Source of the DNA: Turnera subulata | Lineage: Eukaryota; Streptophyta; Magnoliopsida; Malpighiales; Passifloraceae | Length of the DNA stretch: 64,000 bases | Assembly: GCA_028386065.3 (NCBI GenBank) | Contig: JAKUCV010002273.1 | Coordinates: 1 to 64,000, forward strand | Reading direction: 5' to 3' | In this document: piece after piece, positions 34,924-46,672 of the stretch | How positions within the stretch are numbered: the first letter of the stretch is position 1 | Layout: each line of letters begins with the position of its first letter | Translations under genes and position numbers: made by a program | The notes under the pieces: model-generated | Databases searched by the model: none | Seen by the model: the letters and a program-made list of their open reading frames with translations, nothing else | Told to the model about the DNA's origin: nothing

Positions 34924-37902
34924 TTATTATTATTATTATTGCTATTATTATTTTAACCTGAACTTGTGAGATACAGTTTTTATAGAATTTTGACTATTCG
35001 CCATTATTTAGTTCTTGAACTTATTCTTTGGTTGGAATTTCTTTGGGAAATAAAGTATATTTAGTAGAACACAAGCAATTGGTGTAGTAATAGTTGATAC
35101 TACGTAGTTTAGCTCAAGATGTTGTGTTTTGGCCATGCTCAAGTGAAGAGGGTCAAAACGACGTCGTTTTGAAAAAACATAAATAGATAAGAAAACCTAC
35201 TTCTTATCCCTCTGTATTCACTTTGCCGCAGCCACTCAATTCTCCACTTGCTTTCAAATTTCTTTCTCTCCACTAACCTTCTTTCTCTCTTCCTCACATC
35301 ACTCTTCCCATCTCTTTCTCACTTGAAGTCGCAGCCCATGGAACTATCGTCGCCGCCGTCATCTTTTGGTGATACTTTGCAAAGAGAAGAGAAGAGCGGG
35401 TGTGGGTGGTGATGTATCTTGCAATTTTTGTGATAGCGCTTTGGGGGTTGGGCTCGGTTCGATGCCGCCGTCGGATCCAAGTGAGCCGTGCTCCTTGGTT
35501 GCTGGAGGTCATGGCCTTATGATTGGTCTTTGAGGTTTTAATACTCATGGTTTATGGTTGCAGCACTCGGTAAGCTACTGAGTTTAAAACATAGAATTTG
35601 GTTGAGTGTTCAATAAACTAAGAAACAATAATAATAGTAATGGGTTCGGCTTTCATAATTAAATTTGGATTTAATCGGTGCTGCCAAGAAGCTAGTCTTC
35701 TGGGCTGTTGAACATATTCATTTTAATTTTGGGGTTGGCACTTGTGCATTTCACGTAAATTCCAATGATCTTAACTCCAATTTCCATGCTCAATTGGATA
35801 CTAATCTTTGTTGCCCAGAAGAGTAGAAACGTGTTTTGAGTTATACATAGCCTAACACTATAGTGGAATTGTTTTTGAGTTTTGGGATTTTAATTCTTTG
35901 CTGAATCATGCTAGTTAGGATACGGGTTTGATCATTTTCGGATAGTGGGCTTGTAGTGGGTTTGAACTCAAGGGTTTGACTACAAGAATATAAGTACATG
36001 TGTGTGTCTCTTTGGTGGTGATGGAACCCGTGATTTAATGCCTGATACATGATACATTGGTATTTAATCTTGTGGATGCACATTGACTTTGTGTTGTGTA
36101 GTGCATCAGGCCGCATTAGAGCATTGCGTGTGAACTTGTTTTTATTAAATCATTATTTTATCCATGTAGTTATGCTAGGCCATGGGCACATTTTAGCAAC
36201 TGATCAATAATTATATATTTTTGTTTCAAAGTCAACTGGTTTCACAAAGGGCTTAATCACGTGATTGAATTGTGATAGACTAAGGTTTACGGCATCAGTG
36301 CATGGTTCCCAAACTTGAGGTTTTCGGGGCATTCATGAAATGTACACTTGATGTCTCCTTGAACTTGGTTTCTATGAAGCATATTTTCATTGTTGAAGCC
36401 GAATAATGTATCTAGTAACACAGGTTTCCCAAAAAAGAGGGTCACATGATATTTTTTTCCAAGAAAGCAATTCATGTTGATTTTTGGAATTTGGCTTTAG
36501 GCCCTTGAAGCTAAAATTTATGCCTCTGAATTTTATAATAGCTTTTCAGTTTGCAACTATTGCTTTATATAAAATTGATTATTTGGTTTTGGGAACGTGA
36601 AGAGATTGTTAACATTAAAGTAAGTTAGCTAGTGCAAGGCATGCATCTATCTCATTGTCTCATGGATTTGTATATGTGATTGTGCTTGGGTTGCAAATAT
36701 AGGAACCCAGTAATATCGAGGTACGAGATGGCTGATCCTCCCAGATGTTTCTAACGATTTAGGTGAGGACATATAAACCTTTATATTCTTTACTGCCTAC
36801 AATACTCGGAATAATAAATGATCATGGAAATTGGGATGTGAATACTTGTTGGTTGAATGCTGTTTGCATGTGTGTCTGTTGTGCTACTGCTTTGTTTGCT
36901 CGGTATAATGCAATTATAATTTGTTGTGACTGAGATTGTGTGCCGGTTGGCTTTCACATGCCTAAATTACGCATGAGGAATTTGTTATACTATTATAACA
37001 TGTTATTATGTTTTGGGATCATGTGAGGTTATGGGCCAAAGGCCCGGATATGAGATTCATACACTAAGTCCACACAACCCTGTTTGATCATAACGTATGG
37101 CAGAACTCTTTAAGCATAATTGAGAATAACGAACTATAATAATTCTACTGTGGGGCTGTTGACCGGTTGGTTCAAGCGGGAAGTGAAACCCCTCGGGATT
37201 TCATGTGGGATAGCATGGTATATGCGGTTTAGCATATGGGTCTGTGATGGCCGGTTCTACCTCCCTCTTTCTACCTCCTCCTTTCTACCTCCCTCTTTCT
37301 CTCTGTCTATCTCTCTCTCACTGATTGTATTGGGCCTTGCCCTGGTTATATTGGGCTTATGCCCTGGTTGTCTCATGAGACGGGACCGAGCTCGACACAC
37401 ACAGTAGAGGACCCTAATAAAATATTCAATCCTAATAATGATAAAGTACAACCATAATAAGAGGATTAAAGACAAGTGTTGGTTTGTAGTCTGATGATGG
37501 GTTTGTGTTCTGCATTGTGACCTGTTTGTGCACTTAGCTTGCTACTGCTTGATATCGGTGTTATTGGGGTTGACTTGTATTGTATACGTTGGTTTATTTT
37601 TTATGGTGAGACAGTGGTAGGTCTCACCCCTCACATCTTTCTCAAGTTAGCTGATCATCGGTCATGAGTGCATATCAGCGGGTGGCGGTGCTTTCCTCTC
37701 TTCGGATCAGATCCATAGGATTGCATAACATCCATGTTTCTTATTTATTTGTCTTCCGCTGCATACTCGTTTATTATATAATTTGTTGTATAATTGTACA
37801 TTGATCATGATGATTTTATCGTATCCCGGGTTAGAAGGGTAATCTGGACATTTCACTTCTCATAATTAATTTAATTAACTATTTTGGGATACGGGCGTTT
37901 CA
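34780..37902 (+). mobile_element. Solo LTR of a Tekay-like Ty3/Gypsy element
   Basis: A single 3123-bp LTR with TGTAACGCCC at the left and GGGCGTTTCA at the right, flanked by perfect CATAA duplications (34775-34779 and 37903-37907). No coding sequence lies inside and no second LTR is adjacent, so it arose by recombination between the LTRs of a full element. A likely promoter/leader (ATAAATAG near 35180, then a pyrimidine-rich tract) and the CTCACC and TCATGAGACGGGACCGAG blocks are visible. Length and terminal words fit Tekay/Del chromoviruses. Its last kilobase is related to 2640-3719. Confidence 0.92.
34888..34953. repeat. (TTA)n microsatellite
   Basis: About 66 bases of near-perfect ATT/TTA repeat within the solo LTR, interrupted by TTTT and GCT. 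Confidence 0.9.
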
Positions 37903-38139
37903 CATAAATTAAAGAAACATATCCTTTAATTTATTTTCTTGTATAAGATAATTATTGTGACAAATAATATACAATCCATACTGTAGAATCCATTAACTTA
38001 GGACACTAAGTCCAAATGAATCCATCAACCCATAAAAATTTATAGCTCAATAGCTTAGGACACTAATAGTCCATAGGTTTAGAAGAGCACACAAAAATTG
38101 TATAGTCCAAACAAATTGAACATGTAAAAATTTCAGCCC

Positions 38140-38866
38140 AAAATTGGCTTGGCTCACTCAGCTCATGTGTACAGTGCGACTCTGGTACGAATCCGAATTC
38201 TCAGTTCGATTAGTCTGGTTCAACCGGTGCCGACACTACAGTTGCAACGAGTGTGGGGAGGGTGCCTTAGGGTTTCATCTCTTCCCTTTGGCAGTCAAAG
38301 CAGCCGCCGCCGCCATGGCTCCCATTGGAGTCTTCACCGCCGCTGGGAGAGACACCACGCAGGCGCCACAAGCACCACGCGAAGAAGGAGCACAAAGCTC
38401 GGCCGTCGCTCACGATGCGCGACCAGATCGAGCCCGCGAATAGCAGGCCTGCCACCGCACTACTGCACGAGCCGCAGCTCACTCATCCTTGCTGGAGAAG
38501 ACGACCTCCACGGAGGAGACGCCGCCGTAGGGCAGATCGGAGCGGGAGCAGGAGCTGCGGGTCACGAAACCCACTACTCCGACCGCCGCCGCTATCTCCT
38601 CGCCTCTGGCTGTGAGTCACAAACTAGACAGGACCCGCAGCCGTCGCAACCACCATCGCAGCGGCCGGAGCTTGCTGCAGCGACGAATGCCGCCTCGCTC
38701 CTCTCCGTGAACCACCACCGCCGGGTCGATGCCGGTTGCATGTGGCAGCAACGAATGCCACCGAGAATGGCGCAACCGCCACACACGAGGACACAAGCAC
38801 AAAGCCCAGCCTCGCCGCTTCACCATCTGAACCTGAGACACTTGCAAACAATCCAAAAAATGCAAC
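38140..38866. other. GC- and CpG-rich block inside element F
   Basis: About 730 bases are much richer in G+C than the flanks, with many GCC/CCG trinucleotides (near GCAGCCGCCGCCGCCATGGC). Open frames exist on both strands, but none shows a recognisable domain and codon choice is inconsistent. It could be captured host gene or 5'-leader sequence. I cannot decide which, and no product is claimed. Confidence 0.4.
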
Positions 38867-38874
38867 ACTGATAC

Positions 38875-39117
38875 CAGTGGCGGTGGCCTGGGGGGGTTGA
38901 GGGGGGCCATGGCCCCCCCTGGATTTTTATTTTCTTCATATAGGTCCTATAGTGATATGCCTACAAGACCCTTGGATTTTAAATTTTTTTCATATAAGTC
39001 CTATCGTTATATATACTTGGCCCCTTCTAAATTTTATTTTTTTCACATAAACCCTTATTGTTACACACACAATGTTATATCAGCCCCCTCTAAAAATTAT
39101 GTCGAGCTCCGCCACTG
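38875..39117. mobile_element. hAT-type MITE with 8-bp target duplication
   Basis: A 243-bp element with terminal inverted repeats CAGTGGCGG (left) and CCGCCACTG (right). It is flanked by perfect 8-bp duplications, ACTGATAC (38867-38874 and 39118-39125). An 8-bp duplication with CAG...CTG ends is diagnostic of the hAT superfamily. Subterminal GGGGGGCCATGGCCCCCC is a second inverted motif. It has no coding capacity and depends on a hAT transposase elsewhere. Confidence 0.92.
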
Positions 39118-39125
39118 ACTGATAC

Positions 39126-39539
39126 GAACACAAACCACAACAACATGCTGCTTTTCCCCTTTTGAGTTTCTGGGTTTAGTGGGTTGATAGTAATGGATTT
39201 TTGGGGCTCTGAATTCTCTAAGGATTCAACCCAATGTGTTTTGTTGATGCGAATCATTTTATGCATCCACAAATTGCATAAATCAATTAGTATACAGGCA
39301 ACCAACAAATTCTCCACTAATTCTTTTTACAAAAAAACAATTTTGGGTACAGATTGTTTTATTCAATAAAACACAAAAACAAACGCATGACATACAACGA
39401 CAAATTAATAACAGATTAGTCGCCATATATGTATTGAATACAACAATCACTGATCTAGAAGATTAATAATCCATACAATTAATTTTTTAGACCTACACAA
39501 AATCGACATAATCAATTGAGGAATTAAACAATGGACCAA
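39126..39539. other. Leader-side sequence of element F
   Basis: AT-rich sequence between the MITE and the right LTR of F. It should contain the primer-binding site next to 39540, but only a poor match (complement TTGGTCCATTG) is seen. No gene was found. Confidence 0.4.
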
Positions 39540-39862
39540 TGTTAGGAAATTAGACACATTCAACACATAAATATATTGCACAACGGAAGAATAAATTAAC
39601 AGAAGAAGAAGACATATCTTTTCTATCAGAATTGGAGCCTGTCACAACCAGAATTTGGATCGGTTGATTCCTCTGGATCATCAGTATACATGTTGGTCGT
39701 GAGTTAGATCACTAGGAAGTTAATCACTAGAAAATAACCCACTAACCACAACCTAAGAATCCTAGATTATATGAAGATGGTTTCTGTGTTCTTTTCTTGG
39801 AAAAATAGAGAAGAGAGAGAGAGGGAGAGCATACAGTTAAAGATAACAACCCATGTTCTTTT
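39540..39862 (-). repeat. 5' LTR of element F, left part
   Basis: The first 323 bases of the right-hand LTR are collinear with 29164-29485. It is interrupted by element B and resumes at 45777. Confidence 0.9.
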
Positions 39863-41349
39863 TGTAGGCCCAAATAGGCTAAGAGGGGGTGAATTAGCCT
39901 CTTTTTCTCTTAAGCTCTGATTTGGCAATAATGATGCTGAATCAGTCTTGAATCAGATTCTGCAAATTAAGAACACTAAGACACACACTAATGCACAATT
40001 AAGCGAATAAGGTTAGAGAAATATGCACAACAGTTTAGAATGGTTCGCCACCAAGGACTACATCCACTACTCAAGGAGTCCACCTTGATATTTCTAACCT
40101 TCAATATATCTTGGCTTTTTCGGGTTCAACCACAACCTTTTACAAGCTTTTTCCTTGGCTAAGCTCAAACCTATTACTCACCACAAACCTCCCCGGTTTG
40201 TTGAATCCCACCGTAGCAAACTAATCCCAAGTTCCCACTAAGATATTTCTGATCTCGCAGCAAGGAATCTTCAAAGACAAAGTCAAGAGGATGTACAATT
40301 AAGCTCAATACTCTAGCCTTTAAGATATCACTCAATTTAGGCTATTTTGGAGAACTGTAAGTGTAACTCAAGTAGTATAACTTCAAGATTACGTAATGGC
40401 AGCTCTGACTTCAGTTCTTTAGTCTTCCTTCAATTTATAGAGGCTGGGGGAAGTAGTAGCCTCATCATCCAACGACTAGCTGTCACTTTCTGCTACCTCG
40501 AGATTTGGCATCAATGGCGCCAAAACGTTCATCACTTCAAATTCCAGAAAGTGGTCTGCACATGCTGAGCCGCTGCCTATGTTTGATTCTCTTAGGTTGG
40601 AGTGAATCAGAATGAGTCGTTGTGAGAGCTTTGCAGTCCTTTAAACAAACACCTGCAGAACAGAGAGAAACAAGCTTGCGGGTTTTGTGCTCATAGGAGC
40701 GCCTCCAACAGATGGCTCCAAGATAAAAGAAAGTCAGCCAAAGCTTAGCAAACTCCTAGGTTTGAAGATCCTAGGAAGCTTAGATTGGAATCTAACCGTT
40801 GTGAGACCTGCCCAGATTCTTAGTCCAATATTTTCTGAGTTAAACTAAGCTAGATACGATGTTTATAGAGCAAGGGAGCTTCTACAACAAGTTGCCTCAA
40901 TCTTCCAGAAAATCAGCACGGGCTGACTGGGTACCTATGTTTAAGGATCCCATGTCGGGGCTAAATAGAGATCAATCTTTGAAAGCTCTGCCCAGATCAC
41001 TAAACAAACATTTTCTAGGTTTATTCAAGCTTAATTTCTGGTTTATAGGGTATGGGAGCATCTCCAACAAATGCCTCAAATTTGTAAGAAAAGCAATATG
41101 GACCAAGGTATGAAAGAGACATTAACCCATTAAAATAATACCCCTAGCACACACACCAATCCCACTAACCTCAAACCTTAGGAAATCTGAATTCATTATT
41201 TAATTCAAGGGTTTGGTTGGTGGAGTAAAATATTCATAAACCTAGTTTGTCATTAATCAAAACTAATTAAGCATATGGTTAGGTAGTTAGGTTAATTCAC
41301 TAATTAGTACTAATCGGCTAATTAATTAATCCCTAATGCACATGCTAAT
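39863..41349 (-). repeat. 3' LTR of element B, edge-truncated
   Basis: Collinear with 44275 onward through GCACATGCTAATTACC, where similarity stops and integrase codons begin. The missing edge is the U3 start that normally follows the polypurine tract. Confidence 0.88.
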
Positions 41350-42561
41350 TACCATTACTTCTTGTTGAATAACCAAGAAACATTCCTTCATCAGTTTTTG
41401 CATCAAATTTACCATGTGCATCCTTTGTATTCAAAATAAAGAAATTTGACCCGAAAACTTTAAAATAGCTAATGTTAGGCTTCTTATCATTCCAAAGCTC
41501 ATAAGGAGTCTTTTCAAGTGTGGATCTAATAGACACTCTATTAAGGATATAGCATGCTGTGTTTACTACTTCAGTCCAGAAATAAGTAGGTACATTTTGC
41601 GCATTTAGCATGGTCCTTGCCATTTCTTGCAAGGTTCGGTTCTTCCTCTCAACAACCCCATTTTGTTGGGGAGTTCTAGGAGCCGAAAAGATATGATCAA
41701 AGCCATTTTGTTCAGAGAAGTGATTAAAGATAATATTGTCAAATTCACCACCATGATCACTTCTAATCTTAGTTAACTTATACCCTTTCTCATTTTGCAA
41801 CTTACTAACTAAGGATGCAAACTCATGAAGCGCATGATCTTTTTGAGCTAGAAAGATTACCCAAGTAAACGGTGAATAGTCATCCACAATTACAAAGGTA
41901 TATTGCTTACCTCCTAGACTTACCATCCTCATTGGCCCGAAAAGATCAAGGTGTAGAAGTTCCAATGGCCGGGATGTGGACAGAACCTTCTTTGGCTTGA
42001 AAGAGCTCTTGGTTTGTTTGCCAAGTTGACAAGCTCGGCATACACTTTTTTTCTCAAACTTCATTTGTGGAGGTCCTCTTACAAGCTCCTTCTTTAGCAA
42101 GTTTGACATGAGCTCCATGTGAGCATGTCCTAACCTTCTATGCCAAAGTTCGGGTGTTTCTATGCTAGCACTAAAACACTTGTTTATGGGGTTAGCAACA
42201 TCACATATATTGATTGAGTATAGGTTTCCTTGTTTTTTTTTTCCCATAAGAATGGTATCATTATTATTAAGACAGGTTACCGAGCATCCATTAGCTTCAA
42301 AGGTTACTTTGCAGCCTCGGTCACATAGTTGACTTATACTCAAGAGATTGAATTTTAGATTATCAACTAATAGCACATGTTCAATCATAGGATCCTTACC
42401 AACATTACCAATTCCAAGTACTTTTCACTTCGATTTGTCACCAAACATGATAGATCCTTTGCTTGTCGAATAGAGGGATGTGAACATAGATGGATCTCCG
42501 GTCATATGTCTTGAGCATCCACTGTCAAGCACCCACTGATCCCTCTTTTCCTCTAGAATGA
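41345..42561 (-). pseudogene. Element B protease and integrase
   Basis: The protease motif reads VLDSGCSRHMTG (near 42500), with the catalytic Asp present. Stops lie between it and gag, and again before MIEHVLLVDNLKFNLLS. Integrase has an intact zinc domain (HRRLGH, then CRACQLG) and all three catalytic acidic residues (LHLDLFG, IRSDHGGEFD, and the Glu in NGVVERKNRTLQ). It ends abruptly at GMFLGYSTRSNGN-stop, where the reading frame enters LTR sequence. The C-terminal linker and RT are gone. The 347-codon integrase frame itself is unbroken. Confidence 0.9.
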
Positions 42562-44218
42562 TTAGGTCTTAGATACCCACACAAGCTTGGGTCCTTGGAT
42601 GTCCGCTTTGGTACCTTTTGGTACCCACATAAACTTTATAGGACAATTCTTCTTTCTAAATACGCAATTTTTGAGACTATGTCCATGTCTACTACAATAA
42701 TGACAGGTAATGTGATTCCTATTTCTCTCATATATCTTGATCTTATTCTTATATTCAGATACACTTCTATGAGAGTATAGTGTACAACTTGCAGTTTTCT
42801 TGTTCTCAAAGACATTGTGTGTTGCTCCTAAACCAACCTTTTGAAGAGTGTGTCTTTGTTGTCCAAGAATCAAGTCTAGACCTTTACTTCCAGACTCGAA
42901 TTTATTTAACATATCATCTAAGTATACACAATATCTGGTTAGCCTATTGTTTTCTTTAAGCGCTTTATCACATAGCTCCTGGTTAGCCTTACTTTTTGCT
43001 TCAAGTTCATTATAGGTGCTAGTCAGTGCATCACATTTCGTTTTGGCATCACTAATGCCAGATGTACATAAAAGCAGTTCTTCACTCAATTTATCACTCT
43101 TAGCTTGTTGATCTACTTTTTCAGATTCTAGTGCTTGTATTTTCCTTTTAAGTTGAATATTTTCTTTTGCCATTTTCTTAAAGCTTATAAATAACTCATC
43201 ATATGCATCTTGTATATCATCAAATTCAAAATCAGAAAAGTCAAAATTTGATACCTCATTTTCGCATCTTGCTATGAGACATATGTTGGCAGCGTCTTCT
43301 TCATCTGAATCACCTGTGGAATCCAGATCATCCTATGCTGCCATTGCCTTCTTTTCTTTGCTCCTTGAAGCATCATACTTAGGTTTTCTTTGCAAAGGGC
43401 AGTCGACTTTGATATGACCAGGGCGATTACATCCGAAGCAAAGAGGTTGTTCCTTCTTTGATTCTTCGATCTTAATCCCCTTTTGGTTTCTTCTTTGGTT
43501 CCTTCTTTTTATGAACCAAATGAACTTCCGTGCGACTAGGGCAATGTCTGAATCACTTTCAGAATCATCCTCATTTACATTTAAAGCTGGCTCTTTCTTC
43601 TTCTCGGTTTTCTCTTCAAAATTTGAGCCGTGCACAATGAGGCTGCCCATGAGTTCACTATAGGTGAGGATATTCAGATCTTTAGCTTCCTTTATGGCTT
43701 TTACTTTAGGCTCTCATTCATTTGGAAGTGATTTGAGAATCTTGGTCATCTTTTCTTTTGTTGTGACCACCTTTTCAAGACAGGCTAGATTGTTACACAA
43801 GACTGTGAACCTTTGTCTAAGTCTTGGATGGTCTCATTCGACTTCATTTGAAACAGTTCAAAGTCTCTCATGAGCCTGTTCTTCTTGGATTCCTTCACTT
43901 GATTTGTGCCCTCGTGAGCTACACAAAGAAGGCTCCAAATCTCATGTGCAGTGTTGCAAGAGCAAACACTGTCGAATTCAGCTTGGCTAATGCCACAAGA
44001 AGAGCATTCTTGGCCTGTGCATCTAGCCTTGCCGTCTTCATTTCATTCACATTCCAGTACTGCATATCTCTTGCTGGTCCTGTCTATGGATTATTCACAA
44101 TGTGCCATATCTCCAAGTCCTTTCCTTCAAGGAAAGTCTTCATGCGGAATTTCCAATGGTCGAAGTTTGATCCGTTGAAGAATGGAGCATTGTTGATGTT
44201 ATTCCCCTCGAATGCCAT
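42562..44218 (-). pseudogene. Element B gag
   Basis: Begins MAFEGNNINNAPFFNGSNFD at 44218, parallel to element A. A stop follows HIVNNP, with further breaks downstream. A CCHC knuckle (CFGCNRPGHIKVDC, near 43410) and a second one (CHYCSRHGHSLKNC, near 42680) are separated by a coiled-coil stretch (42850-43170). Between them LGQQRHTLQKVGLGATHN marks the point where element A was deleted. Confidence 0.87.
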
Positions 44219-44274
44219 GATCTTTTTCTACAGGAGGTTAATCCAACAACAAAGATCCTTGCTCCGCTACCAAT

Positions 44275-45776
44275 TGTAGGCCCAAATAGGCTAAGAGGGG
44301 GGTGAATTAGCCTCTTTTTCTCTTAAGCTCTGATTTGGCACTAATGATGCCGAATCAGTCTTGGATCAGATTCTGCAGATTAAGAACACTAAGACACACG
44401 CTAAAGCACAATTAAGTGAGTAAGGTTAGAGAAATATGCACAGCAGTTTAGAGTGGTTCGCCACTAAGGACTACATCCACCACTCAATGAGTCCACCTTG
44501 AGATTTCTAACCTTCACTATATCTTGGCTTTTTTGGATTCAACCACAACCTTTTACAAGCTTTTTCCTAGGCTAAGCTCAAACTTATTACTCACCTCAAA
44601 CCTCCCCAGTTTGTTGAATCCCACCTTAGCAAACTAATCCCAAGTTCCCACTAAGGTGTTTCTGATCTCATAGCAAGGAATCTTCAATGACAAAGTCAAG
44701 AAGATATACAATTATGCTCAATACTCTAGCCTTTAAGATATCACTCAGTTTAGGTTTTTTTGGAGAACTGCAAGTGTAACTCAAGTAGTATAACTTCAAG
44801 ATTGCGTAATGGCAGCTCTGACTTGAGCTCTTCAGTCTTCCTTCAATTTATAGAGGCTGGGGGAAGTGGTAGCCTCATCATCCAACGGCTAGTGTCACTT
44901 TCTGCTACCTCGAGATTTGGCATCATTGGCGCCAAAACGTTCATCACTTCAAATTCCAGAAAGTGGTCTACACATGCTGAGCCGCTGTCTATGTTTGATT
45001 CTCTTAAGTTGGACTGAATCAGAATGAGTGATTGTGAGAGCTTTGCAGTTCTTTAAACAAACACCTACAGAACAGAGAGAAACAAACTTGCGGGTTTTGT
45101 GCTTATAGGAGCACCTCCATCAGATGGCTTCAAGATACAAGAAAATCAGCCAAAGCTTAGCAGACTCCTAGGTTTGAAGATCCTAGGAAGCTTAGATTGG
45201 AATCTAACCGTTGTGAGACCAGCCTAGAATCTTAGTCCAACATTTTCTGAGTTAAACTAAGCTAGATACGAGGTTTATAAAGCATGGGAGCGTCTACAAC
45301 AAGTTGCTTCAATCTTCCAGAAAATCAGCACGGGCTGACTGGGTACCTATGTTTGAGGATCCCAAGTCGGGGCTAAATAGAGATCAATCTTTGAAAGCTC
45401 TGCTCAGATCACTAAAGAAACATTTTTCAGGTTTATTCAAGCTTAATTTCCGGTTCATAGGGTATGGGAGCATCTCCAACAAATGCCTCAAAGTTATAAG
45501 AAAAGCAATGTGGTCCAAGGCCTGAAAGAGACATTAACCCATTAAAAAAATACCCTTAGCACACACACCATTCCCACTAACCTCAAACCTTAGGAAATCT
45601 GAATTCATTATTTAATTCAAGGGTTTGGTTGGTGGATTAAAATATTCATAAACCTAGTTTGTCATTAATCAAAACTAATTAAGCACATGGTTAGGTAATT
45701 AGGTTAATTCACTGATTAGTACTAATCAGCTAATTAATTAATAACTAATGCACATGCTAATTACCTTAACCCAACA
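44275..45776 (-). repeat. 5' LTR of element B
   Basis: Full-length LTR with TG...CA ends next to the primer-binding site. Related to the older LTR at 22904-24082. Confidence 0.9.
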
Positions 45777-45892
45777 GTTTTCTCTACCCTCAGGAATAAA
45801 CTGACTAACAGTTTTTCCCATAGCACAATATGGACGTGGGCTTTACCAAATAGGCTCAGTCCATCATGGGTCTACAAGCCAATAAATCAATA
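45777..45892 (-). repeat. 5' LTR of element F, right part
   Basis: Continues TTTTCTCTACCCTCAGGAAT as in 29485-29597 and ends CAATA before the ACTAG duplication. Confidence 0.88.
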
Positions 45893-45992
45893 ACTAGCAT
45901 GAATGTATATCTTGTAGTATATATATGTACCCAATGCAATATACAATGATGTCAATTCATATATTCAATTCACCTAGAGTTTGTTTTCTATT
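45893..45992 (+). repeat. 3' LTR of element C, right part
   Basis: Begins with the ACTAG duplication, then continues CATGAATGTATATCTTGTAG, matching 24733 onward, and ends before CTACCC (45993-45998). Confidence 0.88.
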
Positions 45993-46672
45993 CTACCCCA
46001 AAAAAACCCATCAAACAGCCCCTTCATTCCTTTCAATGCTTCAAAAGAAAATCTTCAATGGACATAAAATAAAAAGTGTTGCTTGTTGGCACTCTTTTAG
46101 AAGAAGCTGAGATTAATGGGCTCCACGACATACTAAACAAAAAAAAGTTTACAAAGTAAATCTTTATCAGTTAAGAGAAGTGATATGGTTTTATTATTCT
46201 TTCATTCCTATGAGGCCATGATTGAATCAACAAAGCATTATGAAAATTTTTTAACAATGTATTTTGATTCAATTGTTCCATGGTCTCCATAATTAGTATC
46301 AGAGAAAAGAGTTGTCCGGCTCACTTGTCATGGAATCCCTCCTCAGGTTAGGGATAAACATTTTTTTTTTTCTCAATACTTGGGAGTCTCTGTGGAAAAT
46401 TCATTGGGGTTGAGTAAGAAATTGCATCAAGTGTAGCATTTGATTGTGCAAGAAAACTAGTTAACACCGACAAACTCTCTCCAATCAATTAAATTCAGAA
46501 AATCAGTGTGGATGGTATATTCTTTGATGTCGCTATTTTTGAAGAACCTGCTACAGTTGACTTCATGTTCTCAAAGTCAGAGATGTGTTTCTGAAATTTT
46601 TCTTCGAAGAACGATACAAAAGAATCTCCTTAGTCTCTCTCAAAAGACTTTCCTGCGAAGGAGGCTGAAATC
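45993..46672. other. Flank right of element C with unrecognised coding-like text
   Basis: No gene can be assigned. Some frames read plausibly protein-like (for example VRLTCHGIPPQVR near 46310 and VDGIFFDVAIFEEPATVDFM near 46510), but they are broken by stops and no family was recognised. It could be a decayed host gene into which the MITE at 46673 inserted. Confidence 0.35.

Larger units (their letters stand above)
39863..45776 (-). mobile_element. SIRE-type Copia B, deletion derivative
   Basis: The right LTR 44275-45776 (TGTAGGCCCAAATAGG...CCCAACA, 1502 bp) and left LTR 39863-41349 enclose a 2.9-kb interior on the minus strand with gag, protease and integrase only. The PBS TGGTAGCGGAGC (44261-44272) adjoins the right LTR. 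Flanks CTTTT and GTTTT form a one-mismatch target duplication in the LTR of F. The left LTR lacks the terminal 12-14 bases and is fused to integrase at about 41350, so a single deletion removed RT, RNase H, the third ORF, the polypurine tract and the LTR edge. Confidence 0.9.
29164..45892 (-). mobile_element. Degenerate Copia F carrying three younger insertions
   Basis: Left LTR 29164-29597. Right LTR 39540-39862 and 45777-45892, split by element B. Both start TGTTAGGAAATTAGACA and end CAATA. A perfect ACTAG duplication flanks the whole (29159-29163 and 45893-45897). The complement of a polypurine tract (TCTCCCACT) follows the left LTR, so the element is minus-strand. Inside are a ruined pol (29598-33960), an AT-rich tandem array, a solo LTR (34780-37902), a GC-rich block, a hAT MITE (38875-39117) and leader sequence. 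After removing the insertions it would be about 7.4 kb. Confidence 0.9.
24610..45992 (+). mobile_element. Ale-like Copia C, split by nested insertions
   Basis: The element's own sequence is 24610-29163 plus 45893-45992. The short LTRs (left 24610-24829; right 29034-29163 continued at 45898-45992) share near-identical text, including ATGATATGATGGGG, TATATATATGTACCCAATGC and GAGTTTGTTTTCTA. A PBS (TGGTAGCGGAGGC, 24831-24843) follows the left LTR and a polypurine tract (TGAGGGGGGA, 29024-29033) precedes the right one. CTACCC flanks both sides. Gag, protease, integrase, RT and RNase H follow in Copia order. It is dead (see the coding entries). The right LTR is interrupted by element F at an ACTAG duplication. 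Confidence 0.9.

Noticed and set aside
38149..38910. Several overlapping frames in the GC-rich block
   Set aside because: Frames are open on both strands because the sequence is GC-rich and stop-poor; no conserved domain or consistent start was found.
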